Source of the DNA: Hormiphora californensis
Taxonomy: Eukaryota > Ctenophora > Tentaculata > Cydippida > Pleurobrachiidae
DNA: 64,000 bases
Direction of reading: 5' to 3'
Assembly (NCBI GenBank): GCA_020137815.1
Contig: CM035355.1
Span: 7,947,173-8,011,172 of the forward strand
Below are positions 34,701-48,400 of the stretch, piece by piece. The first letter of the stretch is position 1. Every line of letters starts with the position of its first letter. Made by a program: the position numbers and the translations under genes. The notes below the pieces were generated by a model. It worked only from the letters and a program-made list of their open reading frames with translations, did not search any database and was not told the origin of the DNA.

Positions 34701-34978
34701 TGTCCACGATCCTTCTGAGACAGTTGAACTAAGAGCTGAGTACCCCGAAATTGTGGAACAGATGATGGAACGACTGAAATATCATCAAGATCGGGTAGGT
34801 ACTAAAATTAGGGCACACTGATACTAATTTAATGACATACCTAGTAACTATTAACTACTAACTACTAATCTTTATATCTCTCCAGGCAGTTCATCCTATA
34901 AACAAAGGTACCGATCCCAATAGTAACCCTGGGGAATACTTCAATGGAGTTTGGACACCCTGGAGAGAGACATGCTAA
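31716..34978 (+). CDS. Arylsulfatase (ARSB/I/J-like), 5' exons not visible
   Basis: Sulfatase-family hydrolase, expected in lysosome or secreted, removing sulfate from glycans. Exons: 31716-31779, 31935-32146, 32406-32505, 32697-32792, 32980-33156, 33312-33498, 33727-33873, 33997-34103, 34684-34794, 34886-34978; all phases agree. Motifs in order: (S)R-SALMTGKYPSRLGLNH, the part after the CxPSR formylglycine signature; GVGKWHLGF; FYGYYNGHETYYTH; KPLFLYFPIQSVHAPQEVP; FSDNGG with the metal-binding D and N; GGKYSYWEGGIRSASF; VTDWKPTLV; and the C-terminal LYNVVHDPSE. NQT, NST and NGT are possible glycosylation sites. The exon with the signal peptide, the first DD metal site and the catalytic cysteine must lie upstream of 31716 and was not found, probably because of the artefact block. 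The acidic stretch WDEWEDDEDATEENPEKK is an odd insertion near the C terminus. Confidence 0.9.
31815..31880. repeat. Short dispersed GC-rich repeat, copy 3
   Basis: GCCAGACCCCGTTTTGATTG ... AAGATCGGGTCGGCACCGCC, in the first visible sulfatase intron. See 1045-1110 and 28335-28405. Confidence 0.5.
34337..34622. repeat. 34-bp minisatellite in a sulfatase intron
   Basis: About 8.5 near-identical copies of a 34-bp unit containing GGCCAATGCGCTGACCACAG then TTCTTGCGCACACA, with G/T variation. Because 34 is not divisible by 3 and the unit lacks minus-strand stops, long frames appear in all three minus frames. It ends about 60 nt before the acceptor of exon 34684-34794. Confidence 0.95.
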
Positions 34979-35648
34979 ATGTGTCGACTTAAAAACCTTG
35001 GGATTCTGGTAAAGAGACAAGGGGTAGCCGAGAAGGAACTTTAAGATTAAATTAACATAAACTTTTGAGACGCTTTTAGAATGATTTTGTTTGTTACTTT
35101 GACTATTCTTTGCTAAATACATAAATAATGGGATTAGATAATTGTATCTGAGACTTATGTCAAATTGCTCCTGTGACCTACAATTTTCGATTCATTTATG
35201 CAAAATATTCGTTTAATCTCCTGGGAATTCATATTTGGGTGAAAAATGATTTTGGTCCAGCCTGAGCAAGGAATCAAAATTATGAAATGAATACACCCTT
35301 TTCTATAAATCTACTCCGGGGACGTGTGTGCGCGCAGTGCTGAAATTTTACTTTTCACAGATAAATCTCAGCGCGCGCACCAAACTTGACTGCGGGGTTT
35401 CAGTGTTCAGCTCGGTGTGCCACTGCTACACACAAGACGCACAAAGGCGCTTCCTTTAAATTGACGGCAGTGGCAGTATGTCACAACTTACTAGCCCCAG
35501 TACCAAGTAAGAAATAAAACGAATCTGTTCTTTTTTAACAAGTAGATAATTCAACCGAACAAAAAACAAAACATAATAGATCATCAACACAATGATTTCC
35601 AGCGCGAATTTAATACACAACATACACTCATATACAAATCACTCCTCC
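34979..35648. other. Convergent intergenic region between sulfatase and PPP1R21
   Basis: The two genes end tail to tail 670 nt apart. AT-rich; it should contain both 3' UTRs. No additional gene seen. Confidence 0.6.
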
Positions 35649-38600
35649 TCACCGCCCAAATTTCCTACCACTCTTTGCAGGCGGCGGTGGAGGTTCAGCT
35701 CGGAGCTGTTGGTTCCGCTCCGTCAGGGTCTCTATTTTGTCGTTTAGGGCACACAAATGTTCACTCATCAGTGCGATTTGAGATTCGTACTTGTCTTTTG
35801 TTAAACTCAGCTCCTCCTGGAGATAGATAGATGTGTTTTAATGAGATCATTAATTGTGCTACTGATCATATAATGTAGTAGTAATTATTTGAATTAAAGT
35901 GAGAGTGGACCGGATCAAAATTGGACAAGTTTGTTGTACACGGTGTTCATTTTGGATCTTTACAAGCGTTGGGCTTCACCCAGAAAAAAGTTTGCAAGAT
36001 TACCTTGTGAAACTTCATACTTGGACTATTCTATACCCTCATTCAAGGTTCCTGGTGTTTTCGGAGCTCTAGCACCCCGGGAAGTGTGTTTTTGGCATCA
36101 AAACTATCAGAAGGAATTTTTTGCTGGTGCTGAGACTTTGCTAAAATGTTTTTTGGGTATTTTCTATGTCAATCCTGAAGTTTCATGGTGATTGGATGTG
36201 TTTTTCAGTCACAGAATTTCGAAAAAAGTAGCTGGAAAGACTCTAAAACGGCTCAAAAATTGATATTTTAGAGTCTTTCCAGCCACTTTTTTCGAAATTC
36301 TGTGACCGAAAAACACATCCAATCACCATGAAACTTCAGGATTGACATAGAAAATACCCAAAAAACATTTAAGCAAAGTCTCAGCACCAGCAAAAAATTA
36401 TTTCTGATAGTTTTGATGCCAAAAACACGCTTCCCGGGGTGCTAGAGCTCCGAAAACACCAGGAACCTTGAATGAGGGTATAGAATAGTCCAAGTATGAA
36501 GTTTCATGACCTGATCTTGTCAACTTTTTTCTGGGTGAAGCCCAACGCTTGTAAAGATCCAAAATGAACACCCTGTAGGTAGTGGAGATTAGCTTTCTGA
36601 GCATTTTGCGTTTTTGCCGCTCAAAATCGACCCACCCATCACTGAGATATTTTTGTTATGTTGGGAGAATTCCTGCTGGATCAATATTTAACAAACAGGA
36701 TAGAAACAAACCTTGTGTTTTACTAGCACATCTCGTTTATAATTTGGAGATGAACGTCGAAGTGGTTCGTTAGGCGGTATCTAAGCGACAGGCTGCTCCT
36801 TCATAAAACACTCTATGTGCCAAAAGCTGTAAAGCTGTCATTCACACTTTTAGAACTTCCAGTAGAAGTTAATTTATATTTTCGAATGACTTTTAACATG
36901 CCAGTCACCATGTTTACCAATTCAGTTGCCATGGCAACCGTGTTATTGACGTTGAAAGTGGCGAAATGAGCCCCACGGCGAAGCCGGGTGCGGGGTGGGT
37001 TATCAAAAGGCCCTTACTTGAGGCGCACCCAATGGGGGCGCTAGTTCTTTAAATTTTTAATATGTTGGCTTGCATTGCCCTGCTTCTGTGCATGGACATG
37101 TCAACCGTACTGCTTATATTCAGAATGTGTTAGTAAAACACCACGATTGATTCTATTCTGTTTTATACATACTGATTAAACAGGAGTTCTCCCAACATAA
37201 CAAAAATATCTCAGTGATGGGTGGGTCGATTTTGAGCAGCAAAAACGCAAAATGCTCAGAAAGCTAATCTCTACTAGCTACGACAAACTTGTCCAATTCT
37301 GATTCGGTCCACTCTCACTTTAAACTTTATCCCCCTGTAATAAACCCTCTGTAATAAACCCCCTCACGGGGCTGAGACAGCCTCTACGAAGAAGAAGAAG
37401 AAAACCCCCTCTCACGACTCACCTCAAGTCGCTTTCTGATCTTATCCGTATTGCACATATCAATTGAAGCTTGGTTGTGCTGTTTTTCAGCCAGGAACAA
37501 TCGCTTCTTCTGGTTTAGTGACTCCCTTTTAAACTTCAAACATTCTCCCTCCGCCTTTTGGATCTGGTAAAACATTTTAGTACATTATTCATGGGACAAT
37601 CACAGTAACGGTTTTTCTATAACTCTTTATGAGATTAACTGTTTTTAAATGTGACAAAGAGAACTATGTATTATTAATCAAATTATACGGCTAATATACA
37701 ACACAGCTGCTCAATAATCATTCTTTTTAAACATTTTTTAAACATTGGTTTTGTATCTTACTTGTTCAGAAAGATCGTTGAGCCGTTTTGTAAAATGAAC
37801 ACGGATAGCTTCCTCTCTCAGACCACTATCGTCCCATGGACATGCTGATTTGGTAGAACTGGTGGAGTCTGTGAGATCTGAAAACAAAGTCCTGGTTAGT
37901 CTCTACAAGGGGGGGGGGGGCTCTCTACCAATTACCCACTTGGAGTCTGACCCTCCTTTACAATTACAGTGGGAGAGGGTTAAGTGAAGTTATAGCCATG
38001 CTCTATCCAGAATCTCTGCTAACATTATATCAGTGCTGCTTGTAGTCGTATTACCGTAATGGAAATACAGTAATGAGACGTGCACGTTGCATAACGCACG
38101 CAAAAAGTGCATGTGTTCAGCACGTACTAGCGCCCTGAATCCTGATTGGCCACGGTTGCGCGTCGTCTTACTGTATCTCCGTTTTCCATTACCGATTTCC
38201 CACTACAAGCGACCGTGTATCACACCGATTTATACAGTTGTGGCTTATTGTTACTCACCTAGTAGCGTGTCTACTGGAATATTCGACGAATTATCTGATG
38301 AAGTCCTTACTGATTCAGCCTCCTGAGCCATCTGAAAACAGAGAGGGGTGTTAGAGTAAACTCTCAAGGATTAATCGCTGTAGGAGAAAAGACAATAGCT
38401 CAGTGTTCTAAATTCTAAGACAGAATACATGTGATTGGCTCCACACAACGAGAGATCAAGTTTGGAAAGATATGGCCATACATCACTTACCCTGCCAGAA
38501 ACACCAGCTTTCAGCTTCTAAAGTTATGGGGGTTAAAATGAACAATAGTTGTTACCATGGTTACCCTTGAGTTACCATAGTTACCCTTTTAGTTACCTTG

Positions 38601-39342
38601 TTAGCCTTGTCAAGTTTGATATTCAGCAGCTGAGCCTCGAGCATCCAATGTTCCTTACTTTGTTCCAGTTTGGCTATTTGGTCTTTCGCTTTCGTCAACT
38701 GAGAGATGGAGTCATAGTTTTAAAATATATTTTAAAATAAATAGTTTTAACCAGTATTTTAGGATGTATGTTAGTACTGGGGATAAAGTACATTGCATTG
38801 AAAACCATTTTCTATAGAGGAAGTTTTATGAGACGTACATGTCCGTCACCCATGCTGTCTGTCAGATCATCAATGTAGCTCCCATCCAACCCTGGTATAC
38901 TGTCTGTCATAACATCATTAGTTAGTCCGTCATTTGGTCTGTCATGTCTGTCATTTTGTGTATCATATCCGTCATTTGGTCCATCATGTCCGTCATTTGG
39001 TATGTCATATCCGTCATTTAGTCCGTCATTTAGTTCGTCATGTATATCATTTAGTCCGTCATGTCTGTCATTTTGTGTGTCATATCCGTCATTTTGTGTC
39101 TCATGTCTGTCATTTGGTCCATCATATCTGTCAACCAGACCCACCTCATCACATAACTCAGGAGAGGGAGTGGATGGGGTTGTAGGTAGGGCAGGACTCC
39201 TATCTCCGGTGTCATCCATCTGATCCTGTTCTGTAGAGGTGGTGATGTTAGGGAACTGGTGGTTTATAAGGTTCAGGTAGTCCTGGCACCGCTCAGATAA
39301 AGTTGAAGTATACTTGGATTCCGCATCTGCACTGAACCTGGG

Positions 39343-39423
<81 letters not shown>

Positions 39424-42400
39424 GGTAGAGAGGGACGCGAAGGGAGAGGGGGCTGCGGGAAGAGAGCGCTCCGCGTGCTCGAGAGTGAGGGCTCCGCGCC
39501 CAGCAGCCTCCGCTCTCTCGAGCTCGCCCCATCCGACTCCGCTCCTCCTACTCCAGACTCCCGAACCCCTCACGCTGCTCGCCCTGCGCCTCGGCATCGT
39601 CGCTCGACGCTCGCGCCGCGTCTCTCTCTCATTCCCCTCTGGCCCCCGCTCTGTCGGCTAAGCGGTCCCGCCGTCTCGCCTTTTTTTCTAAAGGGTTTCC
39701 TTTATCTTTTCCGGGGAGCACTGTCAGAGAGATGTCGAGATATCTTTGTAAGAGTGTTAACCACGGCTTGTAGTGAGGCTATCCAACATTCATCAGTCGT
39801 TTTTAACCTGGCAAGTCATCCTTTATGTATCTCAATCAAAGACTGTAGTTCTAATACCACTCTCTCTATCTCTCTCTCTCTCTCCCCTCTCTCTTTCTCT
39901 TTCTTTCTCTCCCCCTATCTCTCTCTCATTCTCTTTCTCTCCCGCTCTCTCTCAGACTTTCTCTCCCACTACACTAAATACCCATTAGTATGTCAACTGT
40001 CAAGATACATTATCATTAGCGGTTGCCGGTTGTCGCTCTCATTGGTGACCGCGGTAGTGACCCGCCCCATATCATCTCTTTCTTTCTCACCACTTAGAGC
40101 AATTAAAACCCACAATTTGGGATAGTGGTACAATTTAAACCATTTTCGAAAATCTTAGGCAAGTCGAGCTCTTTTCATAAAGCCATTTCCGGTTTTTAAC
40201 TCAGCCTGCGTTGAAACAGCTGTAGAGATTCGTCAGTCGAGAAACAACTTTTTGGCACAATTTTGAGACGTTTTACCCCATAACTCAACCAATTTTAAAA
40301 ACCTTGGGTTCTTAAGAAAGAGGAGATCGAGAAGTACTATCCTCCAGTATACAATTATTAGTAGCAATTCTCTTACCTCTGCGTTACCGTTGGTAGTTTG
40401 TGACACAGAGCCAACTTTGGGTACAGAGTAGAAATATGGGATCGTAATGCACCACTCAGCTCCTTCACATGTTTTACTAGCACAGGAATGTGCTTTCCCG
40501 CATCCGATGCCTCGACTGTGAAAAATCTATATTAGAGAATCATAAAATTATAATATATTTGTAGAAGAGTTAGATCAAAGCGGGCAGTTTTATAGAAGAT
40601 CTAGACAGCCATATTAATCAATAGTCAATGAGTAAATACTATTATATAAACCGTTGACTTGTTATATGTTCTAACCCTCCCTTTACATTTGATTCGGGGG
40701 CGGGGCGCCCGAAACACAGTCTAGCCAGGCAACCGTTGACCAACTATACTTTCTAGTGCACCTCGATATGGACACCTCCTCCATTGTCCTTCTCTCTCTG
40801 AACTCCACGGTGGCAACGAACAACAGTCTCAACTGGACGTATGCTGCTGGTGCCATTGCATCAACTGGAATTATTGCTAACACCCTCACCTTCATATATT
40901 TTGTTGCACAAGAACGGTAGGTAAACTCAGTAGCTGTCTTGCAGGACATTGTTCATTGAAATATAATGGCTCTAATTTTGTGATTTTTTCAACAGGAACA
41001 AAGGATCGTTTGGCAATCGTTTACTGCTCCTCCTTAACACAATTGACGCGATCCTGTGCTTGACGACCTTTCTAAGGATCGTGGTTCGCTACGAAATACG
41101 TTCTACTGATACTTTTGAAAGCGCGGCCCAAGACCCACCTCCATTGTACACAGTAGGGGTGATCACATACATCACGCTACTTGTCACTGAAAGGACTGCA
41201 GCAGAGCTGAGTGGACTGGCAACTATCATTCTGTCTGTTTGTCGAACTATCGGGGTGTGGATGCCATTCTACAGGATCAAACCGACTCCAATTGTGATTG
41301 TTGTTGTGCTAAACGCAGTTGTCATGGCAACAAGGAATGCCGTTACTGGCTACATTTTCATGAAGCCTAAATATTTGTTCACACCTCCTAGTACTGCTAC
41401 AGAAGTAGCTATATTCATATATTCCAGAATTGCAGTTTTTATCGCTATCGTAGCTATTCTTCTAGTCAGTACGCTGCTGACAGTGATTAAGCTTTTAGCC
41501 TCCATTAGAGACACAGAACGGAGACTTGGACCAACTGACAAAAAGGTGTCAAAACAGTCAGCTGCGATCAAGACCACTATAATCTTAGCTATTGTTTCCA
41601 TGTTCTTTAATGGCTACGTTAGCGTTATAATGATAGTATATAGATTGGAAGGAAAACCCTCTTCACCAGGTTGGACTTTTGTCTACAAAAGTGCGAAGAT
41701 CATTGCAATTCCGCTCAACTCTGTGATTAATCCTGGTATCTACTTTGTCCGGATCAAAGCGATTAGACAATTCTGGTGGAAAATTGCGAGAAAGGCGAAG
41801 GGTACTGCCAATGATACAGAAATAAGTCATGTGCAGGTGACGAACTCTCTCGCTACACCAGCTAGAGTTTCCTCGACCGTTTAGAGATGGTTTAGAGACG
41901 TTGCTGATCCTGAAGTTCCTGAGGTTGCTGTAGCATGCTATGTGATGTAAACTGTCTTTGCTCTTGATTCAATCCTTATTATTAGCCCCTTTGATTGTGA
42001 ATCAACTAGTAAATTCTAAGAGCTACATAATCTTAAATCCGATCTGTTATTAGCTGACAGGGTCTCGGAGAATGTGACCAAAGGCAAAACTATATAACTG
42101 CCACTAAATCACACCAAATTAGGATATAATATTTAGCATCGCAACATCGACCCAAAGATTCCAGGAACAGGTTCAGTTATGAAACTCAACCCTCTCTCAC
42201 CGTTATAGAACATTCTCACACATTGCTTTCCTGAACCCTCTCTCCCGTATTGCCTGGCTAGACTGTGTTTCGGGCGAGGGTTAGAACATAGCAACTCCCG
42301 TAAATTATTCAAATAAAACAAATACACACCAATTTCTGCGACATTGCCAAGAGAGAAGGAAGAGTTCTGGAATGCCAGGATAAGAGGTTGGATACTGTCC

Positions 42401-45400
42401 CCAACTGCACTGTTACACTGCTCCATTTGGATGGAACAAGACATCAACATGGACTCTCCTGAAAGGCTGCAGGAGAGAGGAAGAATTTATTAGTGATATT
42501 GGAATAGACAGATTGGGATTGGACACGACATCAACATTGACTCTCCTGAAAGGCTGCAGGAGAGAGGAAGAATTATTAGAAAATAAAGTGAAATTGTAAT
42601 AGTATGTTCGCAAAAGGCAAGCTTCCCCTCGTCCGACCCGAAGTTGCTAACATATAGTCCGATATTTAATAATGGGAACCGGGGGCGCGCATTAAACAAA
42701 ATTCGATTTGACAAATATTCGTTTCTCGGTTCAGGATCTAATGGCACACTTTGTTTCGATTGTTAAAGTCCATTGATTTTTCACCCAAAAACTTAAATTT
42801 AAAACTTTTGTGGCGTGCGCTACACGTTAACTATATTGTTTATAGCAAGAAAGGACTATTTTACAACGAATTCCCTGGTTGCTATGGTAACCAACTCCGT
42901 TGTCATGGTAAATTAATCGAACTCTATCGAGTCTATCGCCAGCAACTGTATGAAACTTTCACAAAGGCTCAAAGTTTGAATATCAAATTTGCCAAAACTG
43001 TGCAGGGGCAAAAGTGTTAATTACTTATAATTAATTAATTAATTAAAAAATCAGAAATCCGGCTCTTTTATGACTCGTAGTTATACCACTAGAACATGCA
43101 TGCAAAGTCTCATTTCGAAATATCAAACGGTGTGGCCACAGTTCGAATATCAAATTTACCAAAAATGTGCAGGGGCAACATTTGCCGCAAATGTGCAGGG
43201 GCAAAATGTGCAGGGGCAAAATTTTAATTACTTATAATTAATTGGATAATTAATTTTGACTATTCCCACTTTTTGTCGATCTTTCTATATGCATGAACTA
43301 CATTACTACAAAATTTTAGGTCGTTATTTATAGCAGAACAGAAAATATACCATTTTTAGTTGCCTTGTTCAGGAAATGTGCAGGGGGTCGAAATCAGCGG
43401 TGCAGGGGAAAGATGGTGCAGGGGCAAAATTTTAATTACTTATAATTAATTAGTTAAATTAAAAATAAGAAATCCAGCCTTTTTATGACTCGTAGTTATA
43501 CTACAGTCAGACCCCGATTTAGTGGCATCCTCGGGGGAAAAAAATCCTGCCACTAAATCGGGGTGCCACTAAATCGGGGAGATCCATATTTGGCCCATAA
43601 AAACCTATTTTATGCCCAAAATGCTATACTAAGACTAAAAACACCTCTAACTGTTATATGCAATATTCATGTATTGATGACATGGTAATTTCTGATTAGA
43701 AATAGAAAACTTTAAAATAATTTTTTCAAAAAGAATGTGAAAAATTTTCTAAGTTATACCAGCCCGTCCGATTTGTGTTTCGAATCGGTGCAGCTTACTG
43801 GATGTCCTGTCTAATTAGCAGGTTCGAAACGAACCGATACGTGATACCATGCCGAATCTGGGCACCCTAAGCGGGTGAGGAAGTATCAAAATTTCAAAAT
43901 AACTTTTTCTCTCAAAATTTATGGGGAGCACCGATCAAAGCATTGACAATCGTACTGTAAAATTTTGCAAAAAAAGTTTTTTATAAGTATACCAGCCACG
44001 TCCGAAACCTGTTTCGAATCGGTGCATCTTATCGCATGTCCTGCTGCTAATTAGACGGTTCGGAACGTGATCCCCATCGAATCGAAATCTTGACTCTTGG
44101 TGACCTTGTGATTCAATGGCCCCATGGGGATCACGTATCGGTTCGTTCCGAACCGTCTAATTAGCAGCAGGATATGCGATAAGATTCACTGATTCGAAAC
44201 GCGATTTGGACGTGGCTGGTATTCCTTTGAAAAATTTTCAAAAAAATTTCAAAAAAATTTCACAAAAAAAAATTCAAAAAATTTTTGGGGGAAAAAAATT
44301 GTGCCACTAAATCGGGGTGCCACTAAATCGGGGGCCACTAAATCGGGGTCCGACTGTACTAGAACATGCATACAAAGTTTCATTTCGAAAAAACAAACAG
44401 TTTGGCCACAGTTTGAATATCAAAATTGCAAAAAATGTGCAGGGGTATTTGCCCCTGCACATTTTCAAAAAAAGTGCAGGGGGCCCTAAAAAAGTCAATT
44501 TTTGCATGCCTATAACTAATTAATTAATTAATTTTCAATACTCCCACTTTTCGAATATCATTTTTTATGATTGAAGAACATTCCTACAAAGTTTCAAGTC
44601 GATATTTCAAGCAGAACGGAAGATAAACCGTGTGCAGGGGCACGCGTGCAGGGGCAAAAAATCGAAATGTGCAGGGGCAATGTGCAGGGGCAAATTTTGA
44701 TAGCTTATAATTAATTAATTAATTAAAAAATCAAAAATCCGGCCACGTTATGACACGTAGTTATACTACTAGAACATGCCTACAAAATTTCAGGTCGATA
44801 TCTCAAACGATGTGGCCGCAATCGCTGCCTGAAATTTGCCCCCCCCCCCCCCAGAAAATCTTCTATTCTTCTGCTATATAGGGCCGTCACTTTTTGGATT
44901 TGGTGCAGGGGCAAAAAATTTTTTTTTTCGTTTTTTCTGTTTTCTTCGGGTCGGAGGTGCCTGCCGGCACCTAAATAGTAAAGGCTGGAGAGAGGAAGAA
45001 TAATTTATTAGTGATATTGGAATAGTAAAGAGAAACTCTGTACATAACCCTCTAATCTCTATGTTATTATTTATGTTTATTTGTACTATTTAAATTATTA
45101 ATGTTAATGCACACTTATAAATGTTTAATTAATTGTCTTGACGATATTTGACTAATTCTAATATATTGACAGTCACACTCATATGTGTCTGGTGAAGTGA
45201 AAAGTGAGAACTCTAACTCCGTCCCTTACTCACCATTGTTTAAACTTCCTGAGTACGTCACACAAGAACTCAACAAGATCAGTGTATTGTAGGGAAAACA
45301 TCTTCAAATCTTTACAGGATCTCTAGATAAGGAATGTGGTTAGATTGTTCCTAACTTATTCACAACTTTAAATGTCAATAATTTCACAAATCACACAGTG

Positions 45401-48400
45401 TGACTTTGTGTGAATCACACAATTGTGATTATTTCACGGAATTAGTTTTTACTAAAACTTACCATTCCATAATGTGACTGCCTGCATGCGGTGGTAAAAT
45501 CACTGTAAGACACAAGGAGTGGTCTGATGTAGTCGGGGTGAGAGGACAGGGCTTTACACAACTGGAAGTAGAAGTAGGGTTAGAATGTAGGGTTGCCTTG
45601 ATCGAAGCTCCTTGCTCTAACACAATGCCTAATTCATAAAGCAGTACCGAAGGTCAAGAAATGCAAGAAATACATGTTAGTCAGTGAATCTTACCGTTCG
45701 TGAAGTGTCCCCTAATTCCCCCACCTCCCTCTCACACAACTCAGTCCGTTGCCCCAGGTAGGTACAATAGTTTAGTAGTCCTGTTGTCAGTTCGTCTAGG
45801 TAGCCTCCAACTAAGGTGAGGGTACTCTCAACCTGACCCTGCGAGGATTATAGTTAAAACAACTAATTCTGGAGGATTATAGTTATCAAAATGGTATAAT
45901 TCTGGAAATTATTCCTGCTCCATGAAGTAATACAAACATTATGAAATGGTGATAACATGACGTTGTGATTTCTAAAAAAATAAGAACTTTTGTAAGACAT
46001 GTTGTGATGGCTCTTTGTAATGCATACCATGTAACACATAACATGTTGTGAAAATATAATGGCTCTTTGTAATGCACATACCGTTCGTTTCTTATCCTTG
46101 GCGTATACGTTCAAGTTTTTGCACTTGATACTTTTACAAGACTGCTGCAGCTGGGCTGAATCAGGCGATACGTTGTTGTCTACCCGACTTGAAAAGAAAG
46201 GAGTGAGTGAGAAATAGATGCCATAAATCAATAAGAATATCAATAACAATCAACTGGTTTAAAAATGAACTATTTCACAGCCTACAGTGCATCATCTCCA
46301 CTAATTATCTAATTACCTAATTCCCTCTAATTACCTAATTCCCTCTAATTACCTAATTACCTAATCACCTCTAATTACCTAATTCCCTCTAATTACCTTT
46401 TTTGTAAAGTCATATTAGCCAGATCCAACTTCCTAGTCGCCTTATCTAGTTGAACCTGCAGCCCAGAACTATGTCTCTGCTCCTTTGCCAGGGCTCCCTC
46501 GAACTCCTCTCTGGAGGTCTTTAGCAGAATATCAGTCTCCTTACTATTAGATCGGAGACTCTCATTCTCGTCTTGGAGGTCCTGGATCTTACTTGCGAAG
46601 TGATCCTCTATAGATTGGAGCTGGGGAGTGGTGAGGGGGGGGGGGGGGGGTCAGTGTGAGAGATGGGGAGGGATCAGTGTGAACTGGGGAGTGGGGAGAG
46701 GGGGGTCAGTGTGAGAGGGATGGGGGAGTGGGGAGGGGGGCTGTGTGAGAGAGCTAGGGGAGTGGGGGGAGGGGGGCTGTGAGATCTGGGGAGTGGTGAG
46801 GGGGGGGGGTCAGTGTGAGAGATGGGGAGGGATCAGTGTGAACTGGGGAGTGGGGAGAGGGGGGTCAGTGTGAGAGGGATGGGGGAGTGGGGAGGGGGGC
46901 TGTGTGAGAGAGCTAGGGGAGTGGGGGGAGGGGGGCTGTGAGATCTGGGGAGTGGGGAGGGATCAGTGTGAGAGAGATGGGGAGTGGGGGAGGGGATGAG
47001 TGTGAGAGAGATGGGGAGTGGGAGGGGGGGGGGGTTGTGTGAGAGAGCTGGGGAGTGGGGAGTGGGGCTGTGTGAGAGCTGGGGGAGTGGTTCTCTATAG
47101 ATTGAAGCTGGGGAGCTGGGGGGAGTGGGGGATCAGTGTGAGAGCTGTGGAGTGGGGGCGGTGAGATAATGGGGGCAGTACAGAGCATAATTTGAGAAAC
47201 ATCAGACCCTTTCTACACCCTACTAAAATACACATAAAACCAACCTTGGTATGAAGCCGCTCATTTTCCCGAATTTTCGACTCCAACTCCTCCAGATGAA
47301 TGCTATCTACTTCCCTGCTATTGGTGTCCCCTTTTCCCTTCTTCTTTCCCCCACTTCCCTTTTTATCCAGGTCTGCCTGGAGACTCTCTACTCGGGCAGA
47401 TAGTTGCTTGTTACGGAATACCAAGCTATCAACCTGGAGGGAAGGGGGTTACACAAATTAGGGGTTACACATTAGGGGTCACACATTAGGGGGTGACACA
47501 TTAGGGGTCACACATTAGGGGTTACACATTAGGGGCTACACATTAGGGGTCACACATTAGGGGGTCACACATTAGGGGTCACACATTAGTGGTCACATAT
47601 TAGGGGTCACACATTAGGGGTCACGCATTAGTGGTCACACATTAGGGGGTCACACATTAGGGGTCACACATTAGTGGTCACATATTAGGGGTCACACATT
47701 AGGGGTCACGCATTAGTGGTCACACATTAGGGGTTACACATTGGGGGTTACACATTAGGGGGTCACACATTAGGGGGTCACACATTAGGGGTCACACATT
47801 AGGGGTCACATATTGGGGCAGATAGCTGCTTGTTACGGAATACCAAACTATCAACCTGGAAGAGAGGGGGTCACACATTAGGGGTCACACATTAGGGGGT
47901 CACACATTAGGGGTTACACATTAGGGTTACACATTAGGGGTTACATATTGGGGCAGATAGTTGCTTGTTACGGAATACCAAGCTATCAACCTGGAAGGAA
48001 GGGGGTTACACTGTTATACACCTCTTTGACAGTTCAACTCAATCAGTTTTCCATAATTTTGCATTTTGCTGATGAACAGTGCATGAACAATTCATGACTT
48101 CAAAGAAAACAATTGGGGGGGGGTTCAACCTAAAAATTTCCATTTCCATTTGCCAAAATCCGGGTATCGATGGAAATTTTTAGAAATTTTTAGAAATTTT
48201 TAGAAGTTTTTAGAAATTTTTAGAAGTTTTTAGTACTAAAAATTTCCAAAAATTTCTAAAAATTTCCAAAAATTTCCATTAATTTCCAAAAATTTCTAAA
48301 AATTTCTAAAAATTTCCAAAAATTTCCATTGACCAAGAAAAGAAAAATTAACAAAAACTTGAAAATATATAAACACAGTTGTCGAAGAACTGGTTCCTTT

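Noticed and set aside
34278-34707. Overlapping 89-132 residue frames in all three minus frames (CVRKNCGQ repeats)
   Set aside because: Produced by a 34-bp stop-free minisatellite; lies in a sulfatase intron with no start context or domain.
35931-36604. Two similar 68-86 residue frames (VFILDLYKRWASPRKK) as a conserved gene
   Set aside because: They are the two arms of one hairpin element, so similarity reflects the inverted repeat, not protein selection.
39475-40125. 216-residue plus-strand frame
   Set aside because: Ser/Leu/Pro-rich translation of CT-rich repeats and GC-rich sequence opposite PPP1R21; no domain.
47440-47960. TTAGGG-containing array as interstitial telomere
   Set aside because: The unit is TCACACATTAGGGG (14 bp), not TTAGGG hexamers, and varies like a minisatellite.
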